Shown: positions 22,873 to 33,610, counted from the stretch's first letter. The stretch: 64,000 nt of DNA from Topomyia yanbarensis (GCF_030247195.1 NC_080672.1:311390127-311454126); one strand, 5' to 3'. A program made the numbers and translations. Notes: generated by a model not told the origin, from the sequence alone.

Positions 22873-23574
22873 ACATCCAGGTTTCCACGTCGTGTTGTTT
22901 CGGTTGACAAATTCACGGTAGCGGACGTTTCGAAGCCAAATAGTCGCCTGCAGGGCTAGTGGCTTCCACTTTCCATCAAGCCCTATCCTGAACGACGCAT
23001 AATCAATATCGTCGACTGATTTCCATCCGGGAACAAGTTTTTTGATGTCAGTTGTATCAGTTGAATTGAGTCCGAGACACTGAGTAACTAAGGCTCTCAC
23101 TTCGCTTTCGGTAACATGAGGTTCTATATTCGACAGGAACAAAGAGAACTCCATATCACTTCTATGTGCATTACCGGTTGGTGAATCAATCCGACTTGTA
23201 TTCCTCGATTCGTTCGGTGGATCCACAGACGAAACCGGGGTAGAATTGAATGGGCATGAACGCTTCTGTGGCAATAGTTTAGATAATGTGCTTTGAATTT
23301 CATCGATTTTTAATTTCATATAAGCCACCTCATACTCGATATTGTTTGAAGATGGGTTTGGCTCTGGCGACTCAGTCAGCGAGGTAGCGACAGTTTCAAT
23401 AAATGCTTCCAAACATCTATCGCATAACCAGATAATATTTTTGGTGAGTGCATTGATGTTAGCCTCGTTCAATCCCACACATTGAGCATGAAATCGTTTA
23501 CAGCAGCTTCCTTGGCACACAATAATAATATCGACTTTGCAATCGATCGCCGTATCACACACTTCGCACACCAT
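22873..23574 (-). CDS. CR1-type ORF1 protein with PHD-like zinc finger
   Basis: The frame encodes about 234 aa from the Met at 23574. Residues 2-55 carry a Cys/His-rich PHD-type finger (CEVCDTAID, CCKRFHAQCVGL, WLCDRCLEAF). A short coiled segment (LKIDEIQSTLSKLLPQK) and a Ser/Pro-rich linker follow. The C-terminal domain contains VTESEVRALVTQCLG, SFRIGLDGKWKPLAL and VRYREFVNRNNTTW. This order is that of ORF1 proteins of CR1/Q/T1-group retrotransposons, thought to bind RNA in the RNP. The frame ends ...KPGC, where the inserted I element's poly(A) replaces the next bases. In the rejoined site the TGT codon would be followed directly by a TGA stop. The frame is otherwise open. An in-frame ATG upstream at 23736 is less likely because it precedes the finger by 54 odd residues. 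Confidence 0.7.
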
Positions 23575-23817
23575 TCTGTACAGAAAAATAACAATAGCGA
23601 CGCTTCGATCAAACGAACAATGGCACCTCGATAGATAAATCAGACAATTTTGCAAAATATCGTAGAATTGCGTTCGTTTTGCACTTTGACAATCACAGGA
23701 TATATAACGCATAAAGTAATTGCTGCAGTTCGACACTTTTTATCAACAGGAAAGATAAATGTTTCGTATTAAATTCAACGTATACGAGGAGCGAAAAACA
23801 CGACCGGCGCACAGTGG

Positions 23818-24270
23818 TCAATGATTCTCTAATTGCCTCAGGACTCGACTCCGCTGCGCTTCATGATGATATAGTCTATATAGAGGAATATTGATCGCTG
23901 AATGGCTTGCAGATAAATGTAAGGTGATAATTTTCGGGTGGTTGGCAATTCCAAAGCGTTGCGACTATACCCTTCAAGCCTATTTCATCGAGATGGTGGA
24001 TACTATCCATGACTTGGGAGTGTTATTCGACAAAAACCTTCATTTCACCGACCACATCACTGCAGCAACGGAGAAAATCTTTATTCTACACACTGGTTCG
24101 AAGCACCTTAGAGCATGCTGCACAAGTATGGGAGCCATACAACACCGTTTAAAACGATCGGTTAGAGCGCGTTCAGAAATGCTTTGTGCGATTTTCCAAC
24201 ATTGGAGTCTCGCCGCACTGTCTTACAAAGAATGTTCATTTTCGATATGTTATCGAACAATATTGACTAA
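23818..24270 (+). pseudogene. CR1/Jockey-type RT pseudogene, 3' part
   Basis: This is the continuation of the fragment ending at 16440. It begins VNDSLIASGLDSAALHDDI, then NGLQINV. In another frame it reads SMGAIQHRLKR after DTIHDLGVLFDKNLHFTDHI, the family's 'DLGVxxDxxLxFxxHI' region (about 23990-24060). Stops and frame changes show decay. Together with 14880-16440 it defines the pre-insertion site of the minus-strand ORF1-only element. Confidence 0.65.
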
Positions 24271-24297
24271 TTAATTCAACAGACGATAAATCTTTAT

Positions 24298-24640
24298 TAA
24301 ATTCTTGGCAGCCGACTGCCCAGAGCAATGAACACATGATAATACTTCTGAGAGTTGCATAGATCGTATCACTTATCAAGGTGAATCCAGATTTTTTCGC
24401 TTTTTATCTCATCCTACTAACAAAAACTTGTTCCCTTGGCAAACGTGAAGATGCAGAGGTACACATGGTATCCAAAACTACGTTTGTTACGTTTTTTCCG
24501 CGATGACTGTAACGACGAGACCGGCGATTTTTTACCATTTCAAAGTATAGAACTCTCGAATCGTGCTCATTGAGGATGCAATTCCCAGGCTCATTGAGTA
24601 GCATCTACGAATTGTACGGTCATCAGGCTCATGTTCATTT
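24298..24640 (-). repeat. Dispersed repeat, inverted partner of 4722-5138
   Basis: Reverse complement of the block at 4722-5138 with frequent substitutions and indels. Shared words include TGGATTCACCTTGATAAGTG and GCTCTGGGCAG on the opposite strand. It abuts the decayed 3' end of the RT pseudogene. Unclassified family without coding capacity. Confidence 0.6.
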
Positions 24641-25167
24641 TTCTCAGTGTGCATTTGATGTTTAACAGGCGGTTGAAACTAAATGTTAGTATGGATGGCT
24701 GTTAATGCACTAATCTTAGAAGCAGCTGAACTGGGCTTTCTGTGGTGTGGCACAAGAAGATCTGCTTTCGATACATATAAAGCGTGTTCTGAGCAATCAT
24801 AGCAGCTTTTATTTGAGATCAAAATCAACACTATGTCACTTAGTCCGGTGTAACTGAACGCCGACCATTTGTGTACTAGAACATTTGTACAAAATCAAAA
24901 GTCAATCGGTGAAACCATTTGTTTGTGGCCCCGGTTTAAAGAGGAAATTGACTTTTACCAAAAATTGCTCCAGAAGTCGTTCATTGCCTCCTGAAATGAT
25001 ATGTTTTATTTAGAAAATTAAGGAAACAAAGTCTTGAAGACCGATGGCCGTGGAAAAAGTTATTAAACAAAAGCCGATTGAAGCTCTGACGATTGGTAAT
25101 ATATAAAATTGCTTTGGGACAAGAGTTGTAGGGATAAAATGAGATTACTACCCTTAGAGATATTATA
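24641..25167. other. No recognisable feature
   Basis: AT-rich spacer between the dispersed repeat and the retroposon. No gene, terminal repeat or known motif was seen. Confidence 0.35.
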
Positions 25168-25183
25168 AACAGTATACAATATC

Positions 25184-25579
25184 TGTATCGATTTTGTTGG
25201 CTATTTTCGGAAAAATTTAAGACTAAGAGAAACGAAAGCAATGAAATTGAAAGCGAATAGGTATTCTAGAGCGAACCAGTTATAAACTTAGAACGGAAAA
25301 GTAGGACTACGCAGGCTCATATGGACATGATCGAAAGGAAATGTGAAGAGTCCTTTGCCTTCTGCTAAGTAGGAGTTGGGTGTTGTACCCAAGTTTACCA
25401 CATGGTCTTTGATAGAACATAACTCATTAGCATGTTTTACCGCTGCTTCGCTCTAGAATACCTATCCGTCTTTCAATTTCATTGCTTTCGTTTCCCTTAG
25501 TCCTTAATTTGCCGAAAATAGCCAACAAAACCGATACAGTAGAACCTTGCGGCAATCGAAACATAACATAACATAACAT
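25184..25579 (+). mobile_element. 396-bp retroposon with internal inverted repeat and ATAAC tail
   Basis: Flanked by a perfect 16-bp direct repeat AACAGTATACAATATC (25168-25183 and 25580-25595). It ends in four to five ACATA/ATAAC repeats (about 25558-25579), as retroposons with short-repeat tails do. About 90 bp at the left (from TGTATCGATTTTGTTGGCTA) is mirrored at 25449-25541, so a transcript would form a long hairpin. No Pol III boxes or coding frame. Either a twin-primed copy or a foldback SINE-like element. Confidence 0.65.
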
Positions 25580-25846
25580 AACAGTATACAATATCGTTCA
25601 GTACTCAATTCAAACAAACTGGCATCACCATAATTGATCCTATATACCAGCCACCCTTTTATAGCCGCCACAACTGATTATAGATGCAAATCACGCACCC
25701 CGTTCCGCATCCCTCTATTACATCATTCTCCGTAGTCTAGGCACAACGTCAGTACACATTTCTGAACCGGACATTCCCTCCCGGAAGAACCAGCGTAAAT
25801 TAAACCGATTATCCTATAACCGCCTTCCTTTACTTTCCACTTTCAG

Positions 25847-26042
25847 AATTTTCTCTCGGCAAACCTGCAGTGCTGGTGGAATGCCCCGCTAGCGGCCGCA
25901 ACGAAAGTCCTGAAATATCTCGGACACATATCGCCCGGAATGCTGCTGATAACGGCCGAACCGTGCGCTCTCGAAATCATTCGAAGTGCGTACGCGCGGA
26001 GTGTCCTAAAACCGCCGGCCACCTATCTGATCAGTTCCGTAG
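25847..26042 (+). CDS. ko: Storkhead-box gene, upstream coding exon
   Basis: A 196-nt exon between acceptor CCACTTTCAG and donor GTAG|GTAAGT. It is open in one frame: NFLSANLQCWWNAPLAAATK, then YLGHISPGMLLITAEPCALE, then SVLKPPATYLISSV. This pattern (W-N-A, Q/LG-x-x-PG-LL, LR/KPP) matches the region just N-terminal of the winged helix in STOX1/knockout proteins. The exon ends in phase 1 and joins exon 36628 in frame as ...SSVGDIDDC. The 5' exons were not found in the 25.8 kb upstream and must be small, distant or outside. The symbol ko (Drosophila knockout) is by inferred orthology. Confidence 0.8.
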
Positions 26043-27646
26043 GTAAGTTTAATTCAGACGCCGGAAATTTATTGCTATCTGATGAATATCAGAGCTGACC
26101 AAGCTTATATTTGTTTTTTTGTTTACCTCAACATATAGGAATACATTCGAAAAGGTCAAATGGCCGGAAACCAGATTGTTTTTTGCAAATGCCCCAGAGG
26201 GGATTGCGTCGATTTATTGGATGAATATTTATATGCTATACAGTTGTTATCGAAACATTGTATTTGGTTTTATGTTTTTTTAATCTCCCTCTAATATTTA
26301 GAGTCACATAAATGGCACGTGACATATAGTATGGAGTAAGCTCCAAACGTCTAGGGGAAGGCATATGGCAGTAACGCGAACTACGGAGATGGTAAGGTAC
26401 AAAAAGTAAAGTATTCCAACAATATTCCCCAGCGAAACTTGACTTTGTAAATAGTTTATAGCGTACAGGATTATTGGAGGATTCATTCTATGATCTGACA
26501 CTAAGAATCCTTACTGATCGTATTTAAAACTGAAAATATGGATCAATATCTGAAAATTAAACCAAAACTACCGTAGAAATTTTAATGATATGAGAAGACT
26601 GATAAATTTGTTATGATCGTATAAATAACGAAATTGGCATAATTTGAAAAATACGCAAGTAATAAATTAGTTATGAAATTAGCGTTTCGACTTCATCTCA
26701 TCAGAATCCGACACTAACTTAGTGACAGGTCTAAGCTAACGCCGCACAGTGGCGGATCTTCAAACAAAAGTCGGATGTTACCTAATTTGGCTGAAAATCA
26801 CAATTTAAGCTAATTTTGAGGTGCTGCGCTCATTTTTGATGTTAAAAGTAGTAAAATATTAAATGCATTTTTCCATACAGTGTCATTGAACCTTTCTTAT
26901 AACTATGATCCCGTTCATGATAGATTTTCCGTTACTGTTCACCAATGTCAGCAATATCATAAAAAATTAAGGACACTACTTTAAATCCATTCTATAACGT
27001 GTTGGTTTACTGTAGATTGTCTAACTATTTTACACAAAACACCATGCACCTCCATATCAGCAACAAAGCTTCAAAATCTCCTTAAACCTTTTTGCGCACC
27101 TAGGCGCAGAACGAGACCATGATATTCGAAAAGTAGAGGTTATTTCCTATAGAATGTATACTATGTGACCGTTCCGAAATGATTCCGATTACAGAATGCA
27201 GAATACATTAGTGTAAAAAGTATTTTTGATCTGACCACCTCAAACATATAGTTCCAAGCAAATTTACCGAATGTATTTTAATCATTAACCAAGGTCTTTC
27301 GTTCCTCTACACAAGGAAACTAGTTGTGCTAAAATCGGACCAAAATCAAAAGAGCAACATACATTTGAAGAGAACAGAGCAATTGTGGTTTCGGAAATGA
27401 AAATCATTAAAAAGTCCGACCTTTGTTACGTTTAAACTGATGTTAAAAATCGTGTTCTTATCCAATGATCAAAACATTTTGAATATACATCACTCAATAC
27501 ATGAGAAATTTAGGGAAAATATAAAATATCAATATTTCAAGAATAATTTTTTGAGGTTTTGGCCTGCCTCCAGCCACTGTGCGCCGTGGTGACGCTAGCT
27601 CCAAAAGACGAAAACCCTATATGTGCTTCTGAGCAAACCTCTAGTC

Positions 27647-27879
27647 CAGCGGTTCTCAACCTTTTCATATCACGGACCCCTTAGAAATGACGCTAGGTTG
27701 CTGTAGACCCCCACGGATAAACATCGATTTTGTATGCTATCAATATGTTATTTCCAGTTTATTAGGAAACAAGACTTAAAATTTCAATATGCTCTCGGAA
27801 AACATACTTTTCTTCACGGACCCCCAGAAACGACTTCACGGCCCCTGGGGGTCGGCGGACCCCAGGTTGAGAATCACTG
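27647..27879. mobile_element. hAT MITE with SPIN/Charlie-type ends
   Basis: A 233-bp element starting CAGCGGTTCTCAACC and ending GGTTGAGAATCACTG, a 15-bp inverted repeat with two mismatches. Flanks CTCTAGTC (27639-27646) and CCCTAGTC (27880-27887) are an 8-bp target duplication with one substitution, as expected for hAT. Subterminal GGACCCC words follow the ends. No coding capacity. The termini are those of the SPIN/Charlie kind of hAT element. Confidence 0.8.
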
Positions 27880-27993
27880 CCCTAGTCCAACGCGATTTCC
27901 CGCAAGAAAAGGAGTTCTGATTGAGCTGATGAGAATTAATTAAGTGGAAACAAAGCTTGGTTTGGCTTAACAAGCCAATGCAATATGCATCAT

Positions 27994-29262
27994 TAGAGTG
28001 GTTCGAATATAACATTTTTCAGCACAGCACTTTTTGAGTTCCTTTTGTGGTCCCAAATACCTATGCAAAGTTTGGGAGCGGTCGGTTGCTTCCCGGGTTT
28101 GCGCATTGCGTTCAAAGTTTGTATGGGATTTTATATGGAGAAATCAATTATTTTGCATTTATGTTAATAAAGATCGCTATTTCATTCACCATGAAAAACC
28201 AGCTTTATAAAACTACAGTTCAAACCTTGGTTAACAACTTTGTCGAAGACGGTAACTAGCTACGAGTTTTCAAAAAATAGTTATAATGATTTTAAAACTT
28301 ATGGTTCAATCCAAATGCATAATTTCATTATTTCTTCCAATACTGTCAGTACACCACGACACCGATACTTTAAACTTAAATAAATGAGAATATAGCCATC
28401 GCAGAGACTTGGTATCTTTGAATGAAATGTTCAGAATGAATTGCTGAATAACATAGACGTAGTTAGAAAATGAAAAGAAGAGAGGGTGTGGCTTGTGTAC
28501 TCCCCAGTTCCCTTTTTAGATAGTTTAGTATAACATAAGAAGCACATCTTCAACGCAGGTTTATACCGCGAAAACAACACATAAATTGGTAGGTGTAAAT
28601 TCTAAATATTGTAAATGTTATTTCCTACAACAAAGATTGTAATATGATTCATATTTGGGTCAATCAAAATATTAAGAAAGTTCAGTCGTTGACATTTACA
28701 AGGACGTAATGATTATTTGTCTTATACAAAGCAATCTAAAAAGGGACTGGGGAGTACACAAGCCCCCCCACTCTTCTTTTCATTTTCTAACTACGTCTAT
28801 GTTATTCAGCAATTCATTCTGAGCATTTCATTCGAAGCTACCAAGTCTCTGCGATGAATATTTTCTAATTATCTAATTTTTTAATGTCGATGTCGGTGGT
28901 GCACCGGCAGTGTTGCAAAAAGTAATCAATTTCTGCTCTAGGATTTTACCATAAGTTTTAAATCGTTATCGTAGCTAGTTACGGTCTTCGACAAAGTTGT
29001 TAACAAACGTTTGAATTATAGTTTTATAAAGATGGTTTTTCATATTCAGTGAAATAGCGATCTTTATTAACGTAAATGCAAAATAATTGATTTTCCCATA
29101 TAAAATCCCATGCAAACTTTGAACGCAATGCGCAGATCCGGGAAGCAACCAACCGCTACCAAATTGCACAGGCATTTGAGACCACAAAAGGAACTCAAAA
29201 AGTGCTGTGTCCGCTAGTTTAAATCATTGAAGTTTACCCATACAACCGCGAGCCACTCTAAC
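27994..29262. mobile_element. 1.27 kb foldback (palindromic) element
   Basis: The two halves are inverted copies. About 28010-28260 mirrors 28975-29215, and 28385-28535 mirrors 28720-28860. As a result a 70-codon frame appears on both strands in nearly the same form, which reflects the palindrome and not a gene. Ends begin TTAGAGTGG.TCG. GCATCAT flanks both sides (27987-27993 and 29263-29269), consistent with a 7-8 bp target duplication and hence a hAT-like origin. The right arm carries extra sequence next to the end. Confidence 0.65.
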
Positions 29263-29306
29263 GCATCATGTTATATTTCGCCTTGGTGGAGAAAAATTTG
29301 GGTAAA

Positions 29307-29629
29307 TAGGGTGAAGTGCCTATTTTCACCATACTAAGGAGGGCGCCTCACTGATTCATTAATTACTCGGCCTACAAACAATGGAATACGCACAAATTGG
29401 CATCAACAGCTTTGCTTCGTTGTTAAGTATCAAGATAATAACATACATGCGCTGAAAACAGTGAAATTCTCGTGTTTGAGCGAAACGAAAACACGAATCG
29501 AGTGCCCCTATTGTTGCGCTACCATTTGACTCAATGCGTTAAACAAAGATGGCAGACACTGCTCTAACCAACGGCTTCAAATGGGTAGCGTGATAATAGA
29601 AACATAGCGATAATGGGCTCATCACCCTA
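29307..29629. mobile_element. TA-flanked MITE (323 bp)
   Basis: The left end TAGGGTGAAGTGCC and right end GGGCTCATCACCCTA are inverted repeats with terminal TA on both sides. Removing the element restores the surrounding unit (GGAGAAAAATTTGGG...CCATTTTTTCTCC context). The first bases TAGGGTRA resemble the ends of the 10350-11287 element. No coding frame. Confidence 0.6.
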
Positions 29630-29987
29630 CCATTTTTTCTCCACTAAGAAGACTAAGCTAACACCAGTTTGGAACTAATTGCAAACAACAAAAACACTAT
29701 TTGTATTTCTGAGCAAACTCCTAGTCCTGCGTAATACTTGCGGGACATCACGCACGATTGGAGGTGTGTTCAGAATCACAAATAGTGTTTTCGTTATTGG
29801 GAACTAGCCTCAATCCGGTGCTACCGTAGTCCTGTGCTCCTGTCACTAAGTTAGTGTCAGATTCTAATGAGACGAAGTCTAAACGCAAATTTAATAACCA
29901 ATTTAGTTATAGGTTTTGTACCTTTACCGCGTAAGTGTGGGTTAACACAATTTTCTGCTTAGGGTTTAGGGGAGAAAAAATAGGTAT

Positions 29988-30904
29988 TACCGTAAACCGG
30001 GGTGACTATGATCACTCTAAACTTTTTTCGTAGATCGCTTATTAAACCAGAATAGTCTACCGAATCATTTTAATTTGAATTGATTTTTACTCTAAACATA
30101 TAAAATACTGATTTGTTATACTTTTTGAGTATATTGTTCGGTTTTTGGGTACAAAAACTACAAAAAACTGAAATTTGACTTCACCTGATTTTTACGAAGC
30201 TTCGTAAAGTGTCTATTTTTTATAAAACAAATAAATCTCAGATTTGAGCAAGAGTAATAAATTACAAGCGAGTTTTTATTTTCCTTTAGATTGGGATATG
30301 CTAAATTTAGTTTTAAGAGTTTGTTTATTTTTAATACTTTTTTGTGAAACTAGTTGGCAATAATTTCAAATTATTTTAAGCTAAAATTCTCAACTTTTTT
30401 ATATTGTTCAATATTCCAACCTGTTAAAATGAATGAAACTTTTTGTATATTGATAAAAAACTGAAACAAAACAATTTTAGCAGCTTTAAAAGTTTTCAGA
30501 ATCTTTTATTCTAGTTGGACACAAATTATACGAATTTTGGTTACTCGAATTTTACAGTACATTGAAATACTTTGTATAATACTAATTAAAATCTATTTAA
30601 CAATAAGTATCTTTCCAGCATAAGTTTCAACAAACATTTGAATGAAAAGCATTGACATCAATATTTTAATGTGGGTGAACATGCAGATTATCAAAGTCAC
30701 CCCCGAACACGAAAACGGACTTCAACTTGAAATCATTTAAAAAAAAATAGCTGTAAACGGGCCACTTTAGGTAAAACCTTACAATCTTGTTCTCCATACA
30801 TCAGTACATGGTTTAAAAATATTAAACTCGAAAAAAATGTGTTGCGTCTAAAAATATGTAACGATTACTTCGAAAAATGATCAATGTCACCCCGGTTTAC
30901 GGTA
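29988..30904. mobile_element. TA-flanked non-autonomous transposon (917 bp)
   Basis: Ends TACCGTAAACCGGGGTGAC and GTCACCCCGGTTTACGGTA are perfect inverted repeats of 19 bp, and the similarity runs on as ATGATCA. Terminal TA suggests a Tc1/mariner-type target. The interior is very AT-rich without a transposase frame. Confidence 0.75.
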
Positions 30905-31885
30905 CCTAAATTTTTCCCCACTAAGGAGAAAAATAGCATAACGTAACTAATGTTGAAATCTCGCTAGGTCAAAATATTTCCGGATTCCTTCTTATATTCA
31001 AATCTATTTAGGACAAAATTTGTCATTATAGAGATTTATTTCACTTGTTGGAAATCTGGAAAATGTCTTAACGGATGAAATTCACTAATAACCTCAATAA
31101 TTGTGGCTATTGCTGCTAAATGAGTACAAAAGACGGCAGTTTATCATTTCATTAAATTATATAATTAAAAGAAGAAGAAACTTAATCTTCTAAATTATTC
31201 CAAAATACTCCAACTAGATCAAATCAGGTAGTAAGTGTACAATGCAAAAGAGTAAAATTAAACAGTTCTATCTGATCTAATGGTAATACTCTACGCGAAG
31301 TAAAAGAACCATGCTTCCTATTTCTGCCTTTTGAAACGTAAATATAAAAATGAGCAAAATGCTGACGTAGTAAATAATTATTTACCGTTAAGTGTGGATA
31401 TCCAGGCATCTTTTCAAATTTAAATCCATGAAATTTCAATGTTTTTTCCAAAGTTGGAATAAAATTGAAGATACAATAAGCGGGGGTCTGAGGAACCCGT
31501 ACCCATACAATTAAAATGTTCATAACTAGGGTTTTTTTTTCTAATTTGGACACTTCGATCTCTCGAATTCAGGATTCAACTACTTTTAAATTCTATAAAT
31601 ATGAACCGATGAGTTTATCTGGATCTCTTAGATTCTGAGCTCTCGAGGTACACGCTATGTATGTATCAAGGCCAGAACTGTACTGTAAATACAGATAGTA
31701 AACAATAGAAAACTCTGCGTGGGAGTTGCCAAGAATCGTCGAAAATAATCAACGCAACAAACAGTTTTTAAAGCTGTCTGCTAAACAACTAACAGCCTAA
31801 GCCTAACAAGCTTCAATTTAGCAATAAATCTGGGGAGTGTCTCCAAACTAACAGCCAGCCCCACCAGTGATGAAAGAAATGGGAG
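30905..31885. other. Intron DNA, no recognisable feature
   Basis: AT-rich intronic sequence of the Storkhead gene. A 109-codon minus-strand frame at 31224-31553 has no recognisable motif. Confidence 0.35.
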
Positions 31886-32050
31886 GGGGTGGGCGTAGCG
31901 TAGTTGGTAAATCGATTGCATTGTACGCAGCGCACCAGAGTTCGACTCCCGACCCCGCGCATAGGGTTAGAAATTCTTCGTAAGAGATTTTTCTAACCCG
32001 AAGAGGCGAATGACCTTAAGGTTAAAACATCTATAATCGAAATAAAAAAA
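31886..32050 (+). mobile_element. tRNA-derived SINE (Feilai-like), intact with target duplication
   Basis: The head GGGGTGGGCGTAGCGTAGTT carries the A box TAGCGTAGTTGG. The B-box region AGTTCGACTCCCG follows. The body continues GGGTTAGAAATTCTTC...CCTTAAGG and ends with an AATCGAAATAAAAAAA tail. AAAGAAATG occurs just before the element (31873-31881) and right after the tail (32049-32057), a 9-bp duplication. It lies in the Storkhead intron on the plus strand. Confidence 0.85.
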
Positions 32051-32427
32051 AGAAATGCCAATTAAGATGAATACACCATCGTTATCCGCAATTGTAAAAG
32101 CAAATATGAGTGGATAATGGAATTGATAAGATAATGTTTGAAAACTCGTGTTTGACGCAAATTGCCATGGCTTATTGGTATCGAGGTATGGAGGTTTTGT
32201 AATAAGCCATTCTTCTAATTTTCACACTCTTAACTGGATAGGTCCTCAGTATTAGTAGGGTCTTCATACAATTCCTACATGTCCTACATTCCTGTATGTC
32301 ACGAATCAACTGCGAATTCATTAAGGGAGATGGAGGGAGGGTTTTCAGCGTGAAAAAAACACTTTTTCTGTGATTTTTTTGAAATTTGAGTGAAGCGAAT
32401 TGATCAAAACTTTTGTGCATTATAATT

Positions 32428-32616
32428 ATTCAATAACATTCTGTAATAATCTATGCAAAAATATCGACAAGCGACTTGGTGACGCAGCTTTTTTTGGAAC
32501 GTCTCTGAAAAAAAAACACGATTTACGGTGTTAGCTGCCATTCAAAAACTACTTGACCGATTTATTTCATACTTTGCATACACATTCTATGTAAAAATAC
32601 CTAACCCTTATGTTGA
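32428..32616 (-). repeat. Dispersed repeat, partner of 57868-58050
   Basis: Read on the minus strand it aligns with 57868-58050 across nearly the whole length. Landmarks are GGTTAGGTA, CATAGAATGTGTATGCAAAG, TTTTTGAATGGCAG, AACACCG and GTTTGTCGATATTTT-type words. No coding capacity. Unclassified interspersed repeat. Confidence 0.6.
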
Positions 32617-33357
32617 GTTTTCAGGATAATTTTTCAATGCGCTGTTTCATAACGATATATTTTGATTGACTTAAGTGCTGGGCAGTTTAAAGTATAGTAG
32701 TCTTCGGGCACAAAATTGACCGATACTACCTAAAAACTGGTTTTGCATAACATCACGATACTAAATCTGGACCTTGAAAAGATTCAGTTGACGTATCTTT
32801 GAGATAAGTTACCTGGTTCAAAATTCCGATTGTGACATCAATCTGACTTCGTTTGACGCAACTGCAAATTTCTTGCCAAGCTTAGTATTTCCTAATAAGC
32901 TCCGAAGTTTGATATGTTTGTATTTTTATGTGACATCAAATTTATCACCATTAAAATATCACACTCTATGGAAACCGTGGTGTACACTACATCAAGTCAT
33001 TTTCCAAAGGGGCGGTCCATCATGACCACGATGTCGAGCTTCATCAGGAAGATGTTTTTCACCGGCTCCTTCAACCACTCTTTCTGGATGATAGCATGCT
33101 GCTCAGGCACAGCTGGCCTTCACATACACTTAAACATAACAATGACAATTTTATCCAATTATTCACCGATTGAACACTTGCTCCGAGATCCGAGCCCAAT
33201 GCGCGAAACGATGAAGTCACCTTACCCACGGTCTTCCTCTTCAGCTTCTGCTATAATATACTGTCGCGCAACACCACCGGATTGCCGGAATAAAGCTTCT
33301 GTGCGACACTTTCGCCTCTCTCTAGAAGTGAGAGAATGATAAATTAGTTATTAGAGA
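32617..33357. other. Intron DNA with an unassigned minus-strand coding-like stretch
   Basis: On the minus strand around 33010-33110 a short frame reads VPEQHAIIQKEWLKEPVKNI and then FLMKLDIVVM. It looks protein-like but is not recognised, and other frames upstream are broken. It may be a gene fragment or retropseudogene. The 141-codon plus-strand frame here is probably its shadow. Confidence 0.25.
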
Positions 33358-33610
33358 GGCGTTTCGAGTTTGTCTCATCAGAATTCGACACTAACTTAGT
33401 GACATGACTAAGCTAACGCCGAATTGACGGCAGCTCGAATAAATGAATACACAATGTGTGTTTCTGCGTGATGTACCGCAAGGAAAGGAGCTCTGATTTA
33501 AGCCGATGAGAAATTAATTAACCGTAACCTGGTTTGGCTTAGCAAGCCAATACAATATGCACTATGCTATGTTTGTCCTTAGTGGAGAAAATTTTGGCAA
33601 AAACCAGTTT
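33358..33610. repeat. Single arm of the 26683-29900 repeat family
   Basis: Shares GACACTAACTTAGTGACA, CTAAGCTAACGCCG, GAGTTCTGATT/GAGCTCTGATT, GGTTTGGCTTA.CAAGCCAAT and GTGGAGAAAA.TTTGG with the larger unit. It lacks the three insertions, so it serves as a reference for the empty sites. Confidence 0.55.

Larger units (their letters stand above)
16441..23810 (-). mobile_element. ORF1-only CR1-type element, split by an I-group insertion
   Basis: Two pieces on the minus strand join across the I-group element: 22872-about 23810 (5' part with ORF1) and about 16441-16684 (3' part). After the ORF1 stop there is only a 230-bp tail ending in GGCCTGTTGGTGCAAATAAA and an AT-rich terminus. No ORF2 is present. 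Both outer flanks are the CR1/Jockey-type RT pseudogene, interrupted after the ADD box and resuming at VNDSL. The outer ends are approximate because I found no target duplication. It is a half element, comparable in layout to mammalian HAL1. Confidence 0.65.
26683..29900. repeat. Composite inverted-repeat element with nested insertions
   Basis: The left arm at 26683-26750 (CATCAGAATCCGACACTAAC..., then TTAGTGACAGGTCTAAGC) is mirrored at about 29845-29895. The same arm occurs alone at 33358-33426, with the following sequence ending GTTTGGCTTAGCAAGCCAAT and GTGGAGAAAA. Comparing the copies shows that three elements landed inside this unit: 27647-27879, 27994-29262 and 29307-29629. The family is not recognised. 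It lies within the Storkhead intron. Confidence 0.55.

Noticed and set aside
28047..28259. 70-codon frame found again on the opposite strand at 28975-29187
   Set aside because: Both frames lie on the mirrored arms of a foldback element. Similarity follows from the palindrome and not from a conserved protein.
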